Source: Nitrosospira multiformis (lineage in GTDB: Bacteria; Pseudomonadota; Gammaproteobacteria; Burkholderiales; Nitrosomonadaceae). From it: a stretch of DNA of 41,471 nucleotides. Made by a program: the position numbers and the translations under genes. The stretch is from assembly GCF_003050865.1 (NCBI RefSeq), contig NZ_QAOK01000026.1:1-41471 (forward strand), read 5' to 3'. Below are positions 33,499 to 41,471 of the stretch, in pieces. Below the pieces are notes generated by a model that was not told the origin of the DNA, ran no database searches, and saw nothing but the letters and a program-made list of their open reading frames with translations. Position 1 is the stretch's first letter; each line of letters opens with the position of its first letter.

Positions 33499-33792
33499 TT
33501 GTTAAAAAGGTGGTTCCCGCTGATAATTCTGGTTATCTTTGCGCTGCTCAGCATTGGAACGCTTAACCGGCTGGCGAGCAATATGGCGCAGAAAAGAGAC
33601 TTCTACAGCGATCCGTTGTGCTGGACGTTTTGGGATAAAACCCATCAGGGCGCTCTGGATGCTCGCCATGAAAGAGCACCGGAAAAACCTGTGGTAATCA
33701 GGAAAGGGCGCTTTCATGAAAAGCGGGGCTCTTATCGCACAGACCTGAATATTTTCCCAAACCATTCAGAACCAAGGTCAACAACAGTATAA
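33499..33792 (+). CDS. Small single-span membrane protein of unknown function
   Basis: The protein (about 97 residues) has one N-terminal membrane segment (WFPLIILVIFALLSIG) and a basic, soluble tail without recognisable motifs; it could also be a secreted protein with uncleaved anchor. The frame has an ATG at 33487, but a perfect GGAGG (33489-33493) inside its first codons is ideally spaced for the TTG at 33499, so I place the start there. Nothing else is recognised. Confidence 0.5.
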   Translation: MLKRWFPLIILVIFALLSIGTLNRLASNMAQKRDFYSDPLCWTFWDKTHQGALDARHERAPEKPVVIRKGRFHEKRGSYRTDLNIFPNHSEPRSTTV

Positions 33793-34137
33793 AATAACTG
33801 TAAGCGGCGTACCTATTAATCAGCGAGCAAACAGTACAAGCATCATACCGGTGGAAGCCGGGAGGCAGCACGTTTAAAGCGTCATTATTGGTTTGGCTGG
33901 ATTCCGGTTTGCTGGATTCGAGTCGGCCAGGAATGACGAGATTCATAGTGTTTTCTGGCCGGATCAATAAGGAAACGCTGCTGGAGTGCGCCTGCTTCGC
34001 TACAGCGGGTCATTTAGCCTGCCTTAGTTTGCCTCAGCCTGCCTTAATCTGCCTTACACATAAATCATTCCAGTTATAGCCACCTGCCCTTGCAATACCC
34101 ATAGGCCAGGATGTCTTATTCCTGACACTGCGATATC
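33793..34137. other. Intergenic region with repeats
   Basis: No gene. It holds a copy of a dispersed-repeat-like sequence (ggctggattccgg, tgctggattcgag, caggaatgacg; about 33893-33940) and four 10-bp tandem units at 34014-34053. Confidence 0.5.
34014..34053. repeat. Four imperfect 10-bp tandem repeats
   Basis: The units ttagcctgcc, ttagtttgcc, tcagcctgcc and ttaatctgcc follow each other directly, about 110 bp upstream of the helicase gene. Confidence 0.8.
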
Positions 34138-34164
34138 ATGGTGGAAGGTCGATTGATACCTTCC

Positions 34165-36129
34165 ATGCCTGATATCAATTCTTTTTTCTCTGCCGACGGT
34201 GCTCTGGCCCGTAGTGTGCCAGGTTATACAGTGCGCTCACAGCAGAGGAAAATGGCTCAGGCAATTGCCGATACCATTGCCTCCAACACGATCCTGATTG
34301 CCGAGGCGGGGACGGGCACAGGCAAAACCTTCGCCTATCTGGTGCCCGCCTTGCTGACAGGTGGAAAGGTGATTATTTCCACCGGGACAAAAACCCTGCA
34401 AGACCAGTTGTTCAGCCGTGACATTCCTACCGTGCGCAGCGCGCTCGAGGTTCCCGTTACCGTGGCTTTACTGAAGGGGCGGGCAAATTATGTTTGTCAC
34501 TATCATCTGGAACGTACCTTCCAGGAAAGCCGCCCTGCCCTCGCCAGCCGCGAAGAGGTGAAGTATCTGAACTTGATTGAACGCTATGCCAAGGTCAGCA
34601 AGAGCGGGGACAAGAGCGGTCTGAGTGAGGTACCAGAAAATGCGTCCGTCTGGCAGTACGTCACCTCCACCCGCGACAATTGCCTAGGTTCGAATTGCCC
34701 GCACTACAAGGACTGTTTTGTCATGGAAGCACGCAAACAGGCCCTGTCAGCAGATGTGGTGGTGATAAACCACCATTTGTTCTTTGCCGACGTCATGCTA
34801 CGTGATGAAGGGCTATCGGAATTGCTCCCCGCCTGCAATACAGTAATATTTGATGAGGCTCACCAGTTACCGGAAACAGCCAGTCTATTCTTTGGGGAAT
34901 CGGTCAGCACCAGCCAATTGCTGGAGTTGGCCCGTGACAGCGAGGCTGAAGCGCTGCGGAGCGCAAAAGATTTTGCTCCCCTACCCCCTGCTATTGCGGC
35001 AATGGAAAAGGCCGCACGCGATTTCCGCTTGACTGTGGAAGGTGAGAATACGCGCCTGCCCATGGCTGCAATCAAGGCAAACGCAAAATTTGCCGGCGCG
35101 CTGAGTGATTTGCAGGAAAAACTGGGTAATCTGGTCGATCTGCTCGAAAAGCAGGCTGAACGCTCGGATGGCCTGGAAAATTGCTGGCAGCGTTCGCGGG
35201 AAATCGCCAGCTGCATAAAACGCTGGCAAGAGCAGGCTGAAGCCGAAGGCTTCGTGCGGTGGGTGGAAGTATTCAGCCAGGCATTGCAACTCAATGCCAC
35301 CCCGCTTTCCATTGCGGAGATATTCAACAAGCAATTAGGCGGATCCCCACGCGCCTGGATATTTACGTCCGCAACCCTTTCAGTCAAGGGCGACTTCGCT
35401 CATTACAATGATCAAATGGGGCTGAATACGGGAACCATCCCTTCGCATTCCATGTGCTGGGAGAGTCCCTTTGATTTTGCCCATCAGGCTTTGCTCTATG
35501 TTCCAACAGGCATCCCGGAACCGAACAGCAGCAGATATACGGAAGAAGTGGTGAAGGCAGCGCTGCCGGTATTGAAGGCCAGCCGGGGGCGGGCATTTTT
35601 CCTGTGCACCAGCCTGCGTGCCATGCAAAAGACATATGAACTGCTGCTGGCGGCACTCAAGCAGGAAAGACTCGACTACCCTCTGCTGCTGCAAGGCCAG
35701 GGTTCGCGCTCCCACATGCTGGAGCGCTTCCGGAAGATGGGCAATGCGATTCTGATCGGCAGTCAATCCTTCTGGGAGGGCGTGGATGTGCGTGGGGAAG
35801 CATTATCCCTAGTGGTGATCGACAAACTTCCTTTCGCTCCTCCCGATGACCCGGTGCTTGCCGCACGTATCGAAAAAATCAACAAGGAAGGCCGTAATGC
35901 CTTCATGGAGTATCAATTGCCGCACGCCGTGATCAATCTGAAACAGGGAGCCGGCAGATTGATCCGGGATGAGACTGATCGTGGTGTACTGATGATTTGC
36001 GATCCACGCCTGATCAGCAGGCCCTATGGCAGAAAAATCTGGCAGAGCCTGCCACCCATGAAGCGCACACGCAATCTGGCTGAAGTGGAAGAGTTTTTTT
36101 CGGCCAATTCCACGGCAACCAAGGTGTGA
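34165..36129 (+). CDS. DinG/YoaA-family ATP-dependent DNA helicase with Fe-S cluster
   Basis: The ~654-residue superfamily 2 helicase (XPD-like) would unwind DNA 5' to 3' in repair or replication-fork rescue. Walker A is AEAGTGTGKT, and DEAH is D230-H233 (VIFDEAHQLPE). Four cysteines for a 4Fe-4S cluster are at C111 (NYVCHYHLE), C173, C178 and C184 (RDNCLGSNCPHYKDC). C-terminal motifs include SQSFWEGVDVRGEALSLVVIDKLPFAPPDDP and QGAGRLIRDETDRG. Gene identity fits YoaA better than DinG by length. ATG 34165 begins the conserved N-terminus (INSFFSADGALARSVPGY); an upstream ATG at 34138 is possible and neither has a clear ribosome site. The next gene overlaps its stop. Confidence 0.92.
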   Translation: MPDINSFFSADGALARSVPGYTVRSQQRKMAQAIADTIASNTILIAEAGTGTGKTFAYLVPALLTGGKVIISTGTKTLQDQLFSRDIPTVRSALEVPVTVALLKGRANYVCHYHLERTFQESRPALASREEVKYLNLIERYAKVSKSGDKSGLSEVPENASVWQYVTSTRDNCLGSNCPHYKDCFVMEARKQALSADVVVINHHLFFADVMLRDEGLSELLPACNTVIFDEAHQLPETASLFFGESVSTSQLLELARDSEAEALRSAKDFAPLPPAIAAMEKAARDFRLTVEGENTRLPMAAIKANAKFAGALSDLQEKLGNLVDLLEKQAERSDGLENCWQRSREIASCIKRWQEQAEAEGFVRWVEVFSQALQLNATPLSIAEIFNKQLGGSPRAWIFTSATLSVKGDFAHYNDQMGLNTGTIPSHSMCWESPFDFAHQALLYVPTGIPEPNSSRYTEEVVKAALPVLKASRGRAFFLCTSLRAMQKTYELLLAALKQERLDYPLLLQGQGSRSHMLERFRKMGNAILIGSQSFWEGVDVRGEALSLVVIDKLPFAPPDDPVLAARIEKINKEGRNAFMEYQLPHAVINLKQGAGRLIRDETDRGVLMICDPRLISRPYGRKIWQSLPPMKRTRNLAEVEEFFSANSTATKV

Positions 36130-36848
36130 GGCACATTTTGCCCGCGACTCTGGCGGGGTTTATCCTCATGCAGGATGTGCGTTGCGAAGACAACGATGCG
36201 TCTGAGAGTTCCCAAAGCCGAAGACCTGAGCCAATGGTCTTTGACCTGGTCGATCCGATCGACGCAAAGAAGGGTGAACTCGAGATCAATGCCTTGCTGA
36301 ATCTTTCGCCGCGGGAGGAACAGTTACGCTGGTCGCCCGAGATTGAATACACCTACATGGATGGTCACTCGATCGAGTTGGAACTACCGATCGAGAACGA
36401 TTTTTTGCAGCAATATAAAGTTTCCCTGCAAGGCTCTCTCGGTAAATTAGCCCAAGGTCGCATGCTGCATGGGTGGCAGGTTATCGGCCGACGGAAAAAC
36501 GATGAAAAAGTGTTCGCGGCTGAAATCCTCTATTTGAATGATTATAAATTTTCTGACACGTGGAGCATGATGAACATGCTCGGAGTACGGCACACGGCTT
36601 TGGGGAAATCCGGTGAGTTCGTCGGCTTGCTCAATAACAGCCTGTTTTACAGTTATTCAAAACATCTCGCCCTGGGTATAGAGTTGAACAGTGAAATAGA
36701 AGAGCGACGGTGGCGCTACCGATTGACTCCCCAGCTTCAATACGTCTTCAACAAGCACTCGATCATTCAGGTGGGCGGCGGACCATCGCAGTTGAACAGC
36801 GAGCGAACCGAGTGGCTATTGACCTCACGTATCATTTATGATTTCTAA
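36126..36848 (+). CDS. Predicted outer-membrane beta-barrel-like protein, unknown function
   Basis: The 240-residue protein starts with GTG inside the helicase stop (GTGA overlap), so translation is probably coupled. The N-terminus (ILPATLAGFILMQDVRCED) could be a short or atypical signal peptide. The rest alternates polar and apolar residues in strands (EIEYTYMDGHSIELELPIEN, NSLFYSYSKHLALGIELNSE) and ends in phenylalanine (SRIIYDF), the usual outer-membrane barrel signature. No family is recognised. Its coupling to a DNA helicase gene is unlikely to reflect shared function. Confidence 0.6.
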   Translation: MRHILPATLAGFILMQDVRCEDNDASESSQSRRPEPMVFDLVDPIDAKKGELEINALLNLSPREEQLRWSPEIEYTYMDGHSIELELPIENDFLQQYKVSLQGSLGKLAQGRMLHGWQVIGRRKNDEKVFAAEILYLNDYKFSDTWSMMNMLGVRHTALGKSGEFVGLLNNSLFYSYSKHLALGIELNSEIEERRWRYRLTPQLQYVFNKHSIIQVGGGPSQLNSERTEWLLTSRIIYDF

Positions 36849-37022
36849 TCCGGGGATGCGATCGAATTCCTTTTGCTATTCTGCCACACCCGTATCCCGC
36901 ACCCTCCCGGATTTAAGGCATTGCAGCGAACAGATCGTGCTGGCAGAACTCACTTTGTCCCAAACCAAGAGAGCCAAAAGGCCGCGGATAAAAATGGAGC
37001 AAGAATGAAAGAAGGAGGTTTT

Positions 37023-37256
37023 CTATGAGCGGTCGCGCAGTTCCGTCACACCTTCTTTTTCTGCACAATGATTGCAGCAGAACATTGCCCCGCTTTTCTC
37101 CAGGCCGTGCCCAATAATTCGAACACCGCAGTGCGTGCAGGTGGGCGCAAGCTGGTTGATGGCACATTCAAAGCTGTCGAACGTATAGGTTTTATTCGAA
37201 AAGACTACCTGAAAAGCTTTATCGTAGTCGTTCCCGCATCCGTCGCATTTCGGCAT
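37023..37256 (-). CDS. Small zinc-ribbon protein (metallothionein-like in some databases)
   Basis: This 77-residue protein has four CxxC-type pairs: CDGCGNDYDKAF, FECAINQLAP, CTHCGVRIIGHG and CCNHCAEKEG. This is enough to bind two zinc ions, and it also has several histidines. Relatives of this size and pattern are common in proteobacteria and are sometimes labelled prokaryotic metallothionein, but true function is not established. ATG 37256 is fixed by an excellent GGAGGAG 4 bp upstream; the frame is open to 37307. It stands alone on the minus strand. Confidence 0.75.
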   Translation of the reverse strand: MPKCDGCGNDYDKAFQVVFSNKTYTFDSFECAINQLAPTCTHCGVRIIGHGLEKSGAMFCCNHCAEKEGVTELRDRS

Positions 37257-37400
37257 ACGCTCCTCCTCTAGGGCTGAAAACGAGCCTTCCAATAGGCCCG
37301 GCTGCACTGCTGCAATTGAAAGAAATCCGAAAAAACTTCTATTCCACTGCCTCGCCAGACTGCGCGAATCGTTTGCTCTTTCCGGTTATAAAAACAAAAT

Positions 37401-37704
37401 GTGCTTCCCGGAATCGTTGTGGTCCAAAGTGAAGGAAGGACTTATCCTGATGTTGGTATTGCCGCGGACACGAACCCATCAATCCAGCGACCTGGCGAAT
37501 TGCTTATCCGAGACGAGATTATAGACGGGCACAAATACACTCTATCTCTGCGCGGCTCGGTGCGCTATCGAACATAGTATTCAGGGAGAGGATGGAGGTA
37601 TTTTAACTTGGACGGTTAATTGGCAGCCTATTCGTTATGAATCCCGGATTATTTGCGATTCTGAGCGGAAGATAACGATAGTCCAAATGGCTCATACAAC
37701 TTGA
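37401..37704 (+). pseudogene. Small gene split by a single-base frameshift
   Basis: Two overlapping frames both look protein-coding. Frame one, from GTG 37401 to TAG 37577, reads LPGIVVVQSEGRTYPDVGIA, then RPGELLIRDEIIDGHKYTLS and LRGSVRYRT. Frame two, from about 37570 to TGA 37704, reads EHSIQGEDGGILTWTVNWQ then PIRYESRIICDSERKITIV. Skipping the C at 37569 joins them into ~100 residues. There is no clear ribosome binding site or signal peptide and I recognise no family. It could be a decayed gene or an assembly error. Confidence 0.4.
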
Positions 37705-37836
37705 AAAGTCTAAATTCTGTTATACATTTAAAAACACCGATGAGGTTATTAGGCGTTTTTTGACGCTAACACCGCTCTTGCCGGTTCAGATCTGGTTATT
37801 CACCCCAGCTTTCTTGAGGAGAAATAAAATGAAAAA

Positions 37837-38445
37837 ATGCATATTGCCATTCTTGCTATGGGATTCGTTACTGGTAGCGTAAACGCGGCCGATTTTTCTT
37901 TCACGGGAAACTTTGAGCATGATAGTGAGGTACAGGAGTTTAACTTTACCGTGTCCGCACCGACGTCTGACGTTACCTTGCGTACCTGGTCTTACGCGGG
38001 AGGAGCAAACGCCGCTGGAGCGGAGGTTGCCCGAGGAGGATTCGATCCCATCGTCACACTATTTGATGCATCAGGAAATTTACTTGGTGAGAATGATGAC
38101 AGCGGTCTGGTGACAGATTCCGTCAGCGGAAATGCTTGGGACTCTTTGCTGACACGCGATCTCTCGGCTGGAAATTATACTGCGACCGTCACTCAATATG
38201 ACAGCTTTGCCAATGGACCCTTGTTAGCGGATGGCTTCCAAGGCACTGCTGATATGAACTTCAGCGGTCGTGATCCGCATTGGGCGCTGGATATTTCGAA
38301 TGTCAGTTCCGCCTCAGTCGGCGCTTCTTATGTCTCTGAAGTTCCTTCTATCCCGGAGCCCGAATCCTATGCTCTGCTGCTGGTGGGCCTCGGCCTTATC
38401 ACGTTCATGATACGGTACTCTTCAAGGAAGCAAATGCCGGTATGA
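37837..38445 (+). CDS. PEP-CTERM secreted protein (DVUA0089-like)
   Basis: The 202-residue protein is exported by a signal peptide (IAILAMGFVTGSVNAAD) and ends in a PEP-CTERM sorting signal: PEPESYALLLVGLGL, a membrane segment and the basic tail RYSSRKQ, which an exosortase cleaves before surface or exopolysaccharide-linked display. The middle (FDPIVTLFDASGNLLGENDDSG and SAGNYTATVTQYDSFANG) matches the DVUA0089-type extracellular domain. Oddly, the AGGAG (37817-37821) is spaced for the ATG at 37829, which opens only a short out-of-frame peptide (MKKCILPFLLWDSLLVA). One more A in the A6 run (37832-37837) would fuse MKK to this frame. No exosortase gene lies in the window. Confidence 0.8.
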   Translation: MHIAILAMGFVTGSVNAADFSFTGNFEHDSEVQEFNFTVSAPTSDVTLRTWSYAGGANAAGAEVARGGFDPIVTLFDASGNLLGENDDSGLVTDSVSGNAWDSLLTRDLSAGNYTATVTQYDSFANGPLLADGFQGTADMNFSGRDPHWALDISNVSSASVGASYVSEVPSIPEPESYALLLVGLGLITFMIRYSSRKQMPV

Positions 38446-38564
38446 AATAGGGGAGGAGTGAAATAATCTGTCTTTTTACTCAATCGCGTGCGCCACCGTA
38501 CAGAAAAACGACAACGTTAGCGATTATAGTGACACCTCGAAAATAACCGGAGGAGGTAATCATC

Positions 38565-38867
38565 ATGAGCTATCTGAAACCTGTTCTTACCGCAACGGTG
38601 CTGGCGCTGGCGCTGGGACTTCCCGCTTGTAAATCCGAACAGGAAGCAGCGCGGGAACAATCATTGGAACAGAAGGCCGATACAAAGGAAGATAAGGCGG
38701 ATGTGATGCGGAAGGAGGGGGAGGCAGCCGCGGACAGGATCGAAAGGCAAGATCCTGGTATGGATTCCAGGAGCACGGATCGAGCCGCCGACGCTGCACG
38801 TGAATCCTCTGAGTATCGTGCCGACCAGTTGGAAGATCAAGCCGATCGCCTGCGCGAGCAGAAATAA
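38565..38867 (+). CDS. Small charged lipoprotein, predicted coiled-coil
   Basis: This 100-residue protein has a lipoprotein signal (LALALGLPACKSEQ). The mature part is almost only Glu, Asp, Lys, Arg, Ala and Gln (SLEQKADTKEDKADVMRKEG, ESSEYRADQLEDQADRLREQ) and should form a long amphipathic or coiled-coil helix in the periplasm. GGAGG is 7 bp upstream of the ATG. It is followed by a strong terminator at 38881-38930. No family function is known. Confidence 0.75.
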   Translation: MSYLKPVLTATVLALALGLPACKSEQEAAREQSLEQKADTKEDKADVMRKEGEAAADRIERQDPGMDSRSTDRAADAARESSEYRADQLEDQADRLREQK

Positions 38868-38880
38868 TGGTTATAACGGT

Positions 38881-38930
38881 TAATCCTGGTTAACGGCACT
38901 CAACTGCCGTTAACCAGGGTTATCCTTTTT
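38881..38930 (+). terminator. Strong intrinsic terminator, possibly bidirectional
   Basis: CCTGGTTAACGGCA (38885-38898) pairs perfectly with TGCCGTTAACCAGG (38905-38918) around a 6-base loop, extended outward by TAA/TTA with one G-T pair. A TTTTT run (38926-38930) follows on the + strand. The right arm reaches the stop codon of the convergent acyl-CoA synthetase, which it may also terminate. Confidence 0.85.
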
Positions 38931-40773
38931 CGTACAGCTCGGTAATCTGGCTCGCAAAGCATTTTTCGATTTCTAAACGTTTCAGTTTCAGGGTGGGTGT
39001 CAGCAGGCCGTCTTCCACCTTCCAGGGTTCCTGCGAGAGATGTACTGCCCGAATTCGAGCGTATTTGGGGAAACCGCGCAAGGTTGCCTTGATCCTTTTC
39101 AAAGCGGCTGCTCGGGCAGTTGAATGTGCCAGTGATTGGGGCTCGTCCGCTTTCAGGCCGAGGGTGGAGGCAAGGTTCTGCCACTCCCCCTTGTCCACTA
39201 CAACCAAGGCTGCCAGATAGGACCTTCCCTCGCCTACCACCATTACCTGGTCAAACAAGGGTTCCTGAACGATAGCCATCTCCAGATCTGCAGGCGGTAC
39301 TTTTTCACCGCTGGACGTGACCAGAATCTCCTTGATCCGTCCGCTGATAAAAACATGATTGTCAGAAATACGTGCCTGATCACCGGTATGCAGCCAACCC
39401 TCTGCATCAATCGCAGCGCGGGTTTCTTCCGGCCTGTTCCAATAGCCGAGCATGACGCCCGGACTACGGGCCAATAATTCGTCCTGCTCGCTGATACGAA
39501 GCTCTACGCCAGCCAACGCACTTCCCGTTGATTCCGGCACAATGTCGTGCATGCGATTAGCTGTCAGAACCGGGGAAGCTTCAGTCAATCCATAACCTTG
39601 GAGAAGCGGTAAACCCAACCCAATGAAATGCTTTGAAACATCCATGGCAAGTGGACCGCCTCCACTTACCGCAAGCCGGATCCGCCCTCCAAATGCGGCC
39701 AGCACCTTGTCAGCCACCAATTGACGCAGAATAGGCCACGCAACGCGCTGCCATAGTCGCTCCTTCCCCTGCCCTTGCACAGCGGTAAAGTGCTCCCAAC
39801 CAAGTGCAACAGTCCAATCGAACAACAACCTGGCAATCCGTCCTCTTTCCTGCACCTGCTGGTTCATCTTGTTGCGAATACCCGCATAAACCTGCGGCAC
39901 GGCAACGAATATACCAGGCCGTACGGATTTCAAATCCTCCGGCAAATCTTTCAGCGAACGGGCATAGGCCACGCTGCTTCCTGCCATGAGGGGAACGTAA
40001 TAGCCAACAGTGCGCTCAAGCATATGGGAAAGCGGCAGGAGCGAGAGATAGACGTCGTCCGGATAGCCGGATATCGCCTGAAGTGTTGCCTCCGCATCCC
40101 AAAGCACATTGAAGTGCGAAAGCATGACACCCTTGGGCTTGCCGGTAGTTCCCGAAGTGTAAACAAGTGTGGCAAGTGCGTGAGGATCGGACGGATGATA
40201 TCTACCTTTGCTACCAGAGTTGCCTCCATCCTCCTGATTGCTGGCATGCTCATCTGTTTCCCTCAGCCATTCATCCACACCCTGTAGTGCCCTGCCCTCG
40301 CTACCATCTGCTGACGAGTGTTCAAGGCATAGTATCTTGGCTAATCCGCCAGCATCCTTGCATCGGGAGGCCAGTGTTTCCCAACGCTTTTGAGTGCCCA
40401 CCAAAAGTAACCGGGTGCCGGAATCCTCGAGAATATAGGCAATGTTATCTGGCGCATCAAAAGGATATAGAGGCACCACCACGAGCCCGACAGCGAGTGC
40501 AGCCTGATCAAAGCAGACCCACTCAATGGAATTGCTCAGCAGGATCGCGACACGATCACCCGGTTCGAGATTCTCCCGCATCAGTGCGCGCTTCCAGCGC
40601 GCCACCCGCATACCCATTTCCTGCCAGTTGTATTCCCGCCATTTCCCGCTCTCGACATCAAATTGCCGGTACGCTATCGCTTGTGGGTTACGTTTGATTC
40701 GGATGGAAAAAAGCCCTGCCAGCGTCTGGGCCTCTTCACATGAAATGATATCTGTCTTCCGCTTTTGCCCCAT
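38920..40773 (-). CDS. Long-chain acyl-CoA synthetase (AMP-dependent ligase)
   Basis: The 617-residue AMP-forming enzyme activates long-chain fatty acids to acyl-CoA. The AMP-binding P-loop motif YTSGTTGKPKGVMLSH, the YGLTEASP A5 motif, the WLHTGDQARISDNHVFISGR hinge region and ILVTSSGEKVPP A8-like segment are present. Proportions are those of the long-chain (FAA1/FadD15) type rather than short FadD. ATG 40773 is preferred over GTG 40779 because GGAG is spaced correctly for it. It converges on the charged lipoprotein over a shared terminator. It stands alone on its strand, so its partner genes are elsewhere. Confidence 0.92.
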   Translation of the reverse strand: MGQKRKTDIISCEEAQTLAGLFSIRIKRNPQAIAYRQFDVESGKWREYNWQEMGMRVARWKRALMRENLEPGDRVAILLSNSIEWVCFDQAALAVGLVVVPLYPFDAPDNIAYILEDSGTRLLLVGTQKRWETLASRCKDAGGLAKILCLEHSSADGSEGRALQGVDEWLRETDEHASNQEDGGNSGSKGRYHPSDPHALATLVYTSGTTGKPKGVMLSHFNVLWDAEATLQAISGYPDDVYLSLLPLSHMLERTVGYYVPLMAGSSVAYARSLKDLPEDLKSVRPGIFVAVPQVYAGIRNKMNQQVQERGRIARLLFDWTVALGWEHFTAVQGQGKERLWQRVAWPILRQLVADKVLAAFGGRIRLAVSGGGPLAMDVSKHFIGLGLPLLQGYGLTEASPVLTANRMHDIVPESTGSALAGVELRISEQDELLARSPGVMLGYWNRPEETRAAIDAEGWLHTGDQARISDNHVFISGRIKEILVTSSGEKVPPADLEMAIVQEPLFDQVMVVGEGRSYLAALVVVDKGEWQNLASTLGLKADEPQSLAHSTARAAALKRIKATLRGFPKYARIRAVHLSQEPWKVEDGLLTPTLKLKRLEIEKCFASQITELYEKG

Positions 40774-40779
40774 CTGCAC

Positions 40780-41279
40780 GGCTCCATATATCCTCTTTAT
40801 CCTCTTGAAATCAAGCCAAGGTGTGACACTTATGGTTTTGCTGTCCCCTCGCTTCTTCTTGGGCTGTGGGTAGTTCCGCTTTCATCATAGATCAGATCGC
40901 GGGGAAAACCGTTTTCGACAGAGTTCAAGTACGAAGTCAAATGATGGCCGGCATATATCCCATACAAGCGATATTCGCATCTTTCGATAAGCCATCTCCT
41001 GATCTTGCCAAAAGGGCCCGGCTGAACATCAGTTCGACCCTGAAGACAGGCTTGTCGCTCAGGAATGCTTGTCGCCCGTTCAGGCCCCTTCGATCCTTCG
41101 ACAGACTCAGGAGCAGGGCGAACGGGAGACGAAGTGTCAGGATGAACAGCGACGAAGGGTTTAGAAGAGAAGGGAAGAAGAGATCGAACGAATGGAGAAA
41201 TGTACCCCTACTCTTAATTGTGAAAGCGGAAATTGAAAGATGAAGATGTGATGAGCACAACCTCGGCTGACCGAAAAAA
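40780..41279. other. Gene-free region of about 500 bp with a dispersed repeat
   Basis: Open frames on both strands (for example 40866-41243 + and 40937-41308 -) look like shadows of a repeat rather than genes. At about 41070-41130 there is ttcgacagactcagg and agggcgaacgg, the core of a repeat common in proteobacterial genomes. A TGTGATGAGCACA sequence at about 41247 is a possible left boundary of the adjacent insertion element. Confidence 0.45.
41097..41125. repeat. Dispersed repeat (TTCGACAGxCTCAGG...GGGCGAACGG type)
   Basis: The sequence matches the core of a short palindromic-type repeat scattered in many proteobacterial genomes between genes. Only one clear copy is seen here, with related fragments (cttgtcgctcagg, ttgtcgcccgttcag) just upstream. 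Confidence 0.5.
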
Positions 41280-41471
41280 TTATCGCATTTTTTCAACCAG
41301 GCGTTCATAGGGAGTTTTCCCGCCCAAGCGTCCGTGAGGCCTGTGATAGTTATAGAAGGCCTCCCATTCGGCTAATTTGGCATTCAGGTCAACATTATCC
41401 TTATAAGTTAACAGCTGGTAGAATTCGCGCTGGTCGGTCCCATGGGACCGTTCCACCTTGCCGTTCAGCCG
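41280..41471 (-). mobile_element. IS481/IS3-type transposase, C-terminal part, cut by the window end
   Basis: The frame runs in from the right edge of the window and ends with TAA at 41280-41282. The 63 visible residues are the end of an rve-type integrase core: RLNGKVERSHGTDQREFYQ, then LAEWEAFYNYHRPHGRLGGK and TPYERLVEKMR. The KVERSHGTD...E spacing holds the catalytic glutamate region, and the NYHRPHGRLGGKTPYE tail is typical of IS481-type (and IS3-type) transposases. Terminal repeats were not identified with confidence. The element may be complete beyond the window. Confidence 0.85.

Noticed and set aside
37012-37117. Perfect AAGGAGG followed by ATG 37025 and a 30-codon frame on the plus strand
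   Set aside because: The frame is antisense to the zinc-ribbon gene and not protein-like; the match is probably chance.
40937-41308. 123-codon minus-strand frame between the acyl-CoA synthetase and the transposase
   Set aside because: Overlaps a dispersed repeat and the transposase end; low-complexity (LLLSLSK) and no start signal.

Overview
The window looks like a chromosome segment of a betaproteobacterium, most probably an ammonia oxidiser of the Nitrosomonadaceae (Nitrosospira-like). This is inferred from the gene mix: a small SmbP-like metal-binding protein, a PEP-CTERM secreted protein, copper resistance genes, a class I PPK2 and trehalose/maltodextrin metabolism. No rRNA, tRNA or marker gene is present to settle it. 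No CRISPR array or prophage was seen; the only mobile DNA is the 3' end of a transposase at the right edge.

Layout. (1) 1-7.4 kb, mixed small operons: a sugar O-acetyltransferase behind an HxlR-type regulator (-), a secreted membrane-anchored protein of unknown function (+), a PEGA-like small protein overlapping a patatin-like lipoprotein, a zinc alcohol dehydrogenase convergent with a D-lactate dehydrogenase, a GDCCVxC protein and a small lipoprotein. (2) 7.4-20.1 kb, alpha-glucan/trehalose block: glgX (+) converges on a minus-strand operon treS-maltokinase > treZ > a malQ-treY fusion of 1727 residues. TreY and TreZ would make trehalose from maltodextrins; TreS interconverts maltose and trehalose. 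The maltokinase half has lost key catalytic-loop and metal-binding residues. (3) 20.1-31.4 kb, copper/silver block, all on the minus strand and running into the trehalose operon: a CzcI-like leader protein, cusC (frameshifted), cusB, cusA, a small lipoprotein, copA, copB, a broken secreted peptide, a chimeric remnant ORF and a frameshifted SmbP-like lipoprotein whose original stop lay 1 bp before treS. (4) 31.6-38.9 kb (+ mostly): ppk2, a third copy of the small lipoprotein, a small membrane protein, a DinG/YoaA-type helicase overlapping a beta-barrel-like protein, a zinc-ribbon protein (-), a frameshifted small gene, a PEP-CTERM protein and a charged lipoprotein with a strong terminator. (5) 38.9-41.5 kb: a long-chain acyl-CoA synthetase (-), about 500 bp of gene-free DNA with a dispersed repeat, and a transposase end.

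Two themes stand out. First, a lipoprotein family of about 100-150 residues occurs as three intact copies and one remnant, repeatedly beside copper genes. Second, short perfect tandem duplications (9, 10, 12, 14 and 15 bp units) are frequent; one of them breaks the SmbP-like gene. Several other small genes (cusC, the PEP-CTERM start, 37.4-37.7 kb, 21.1 kb) also show single frameshifts. Whether these are biological or assembly errors cannot be told from the sequence alone.
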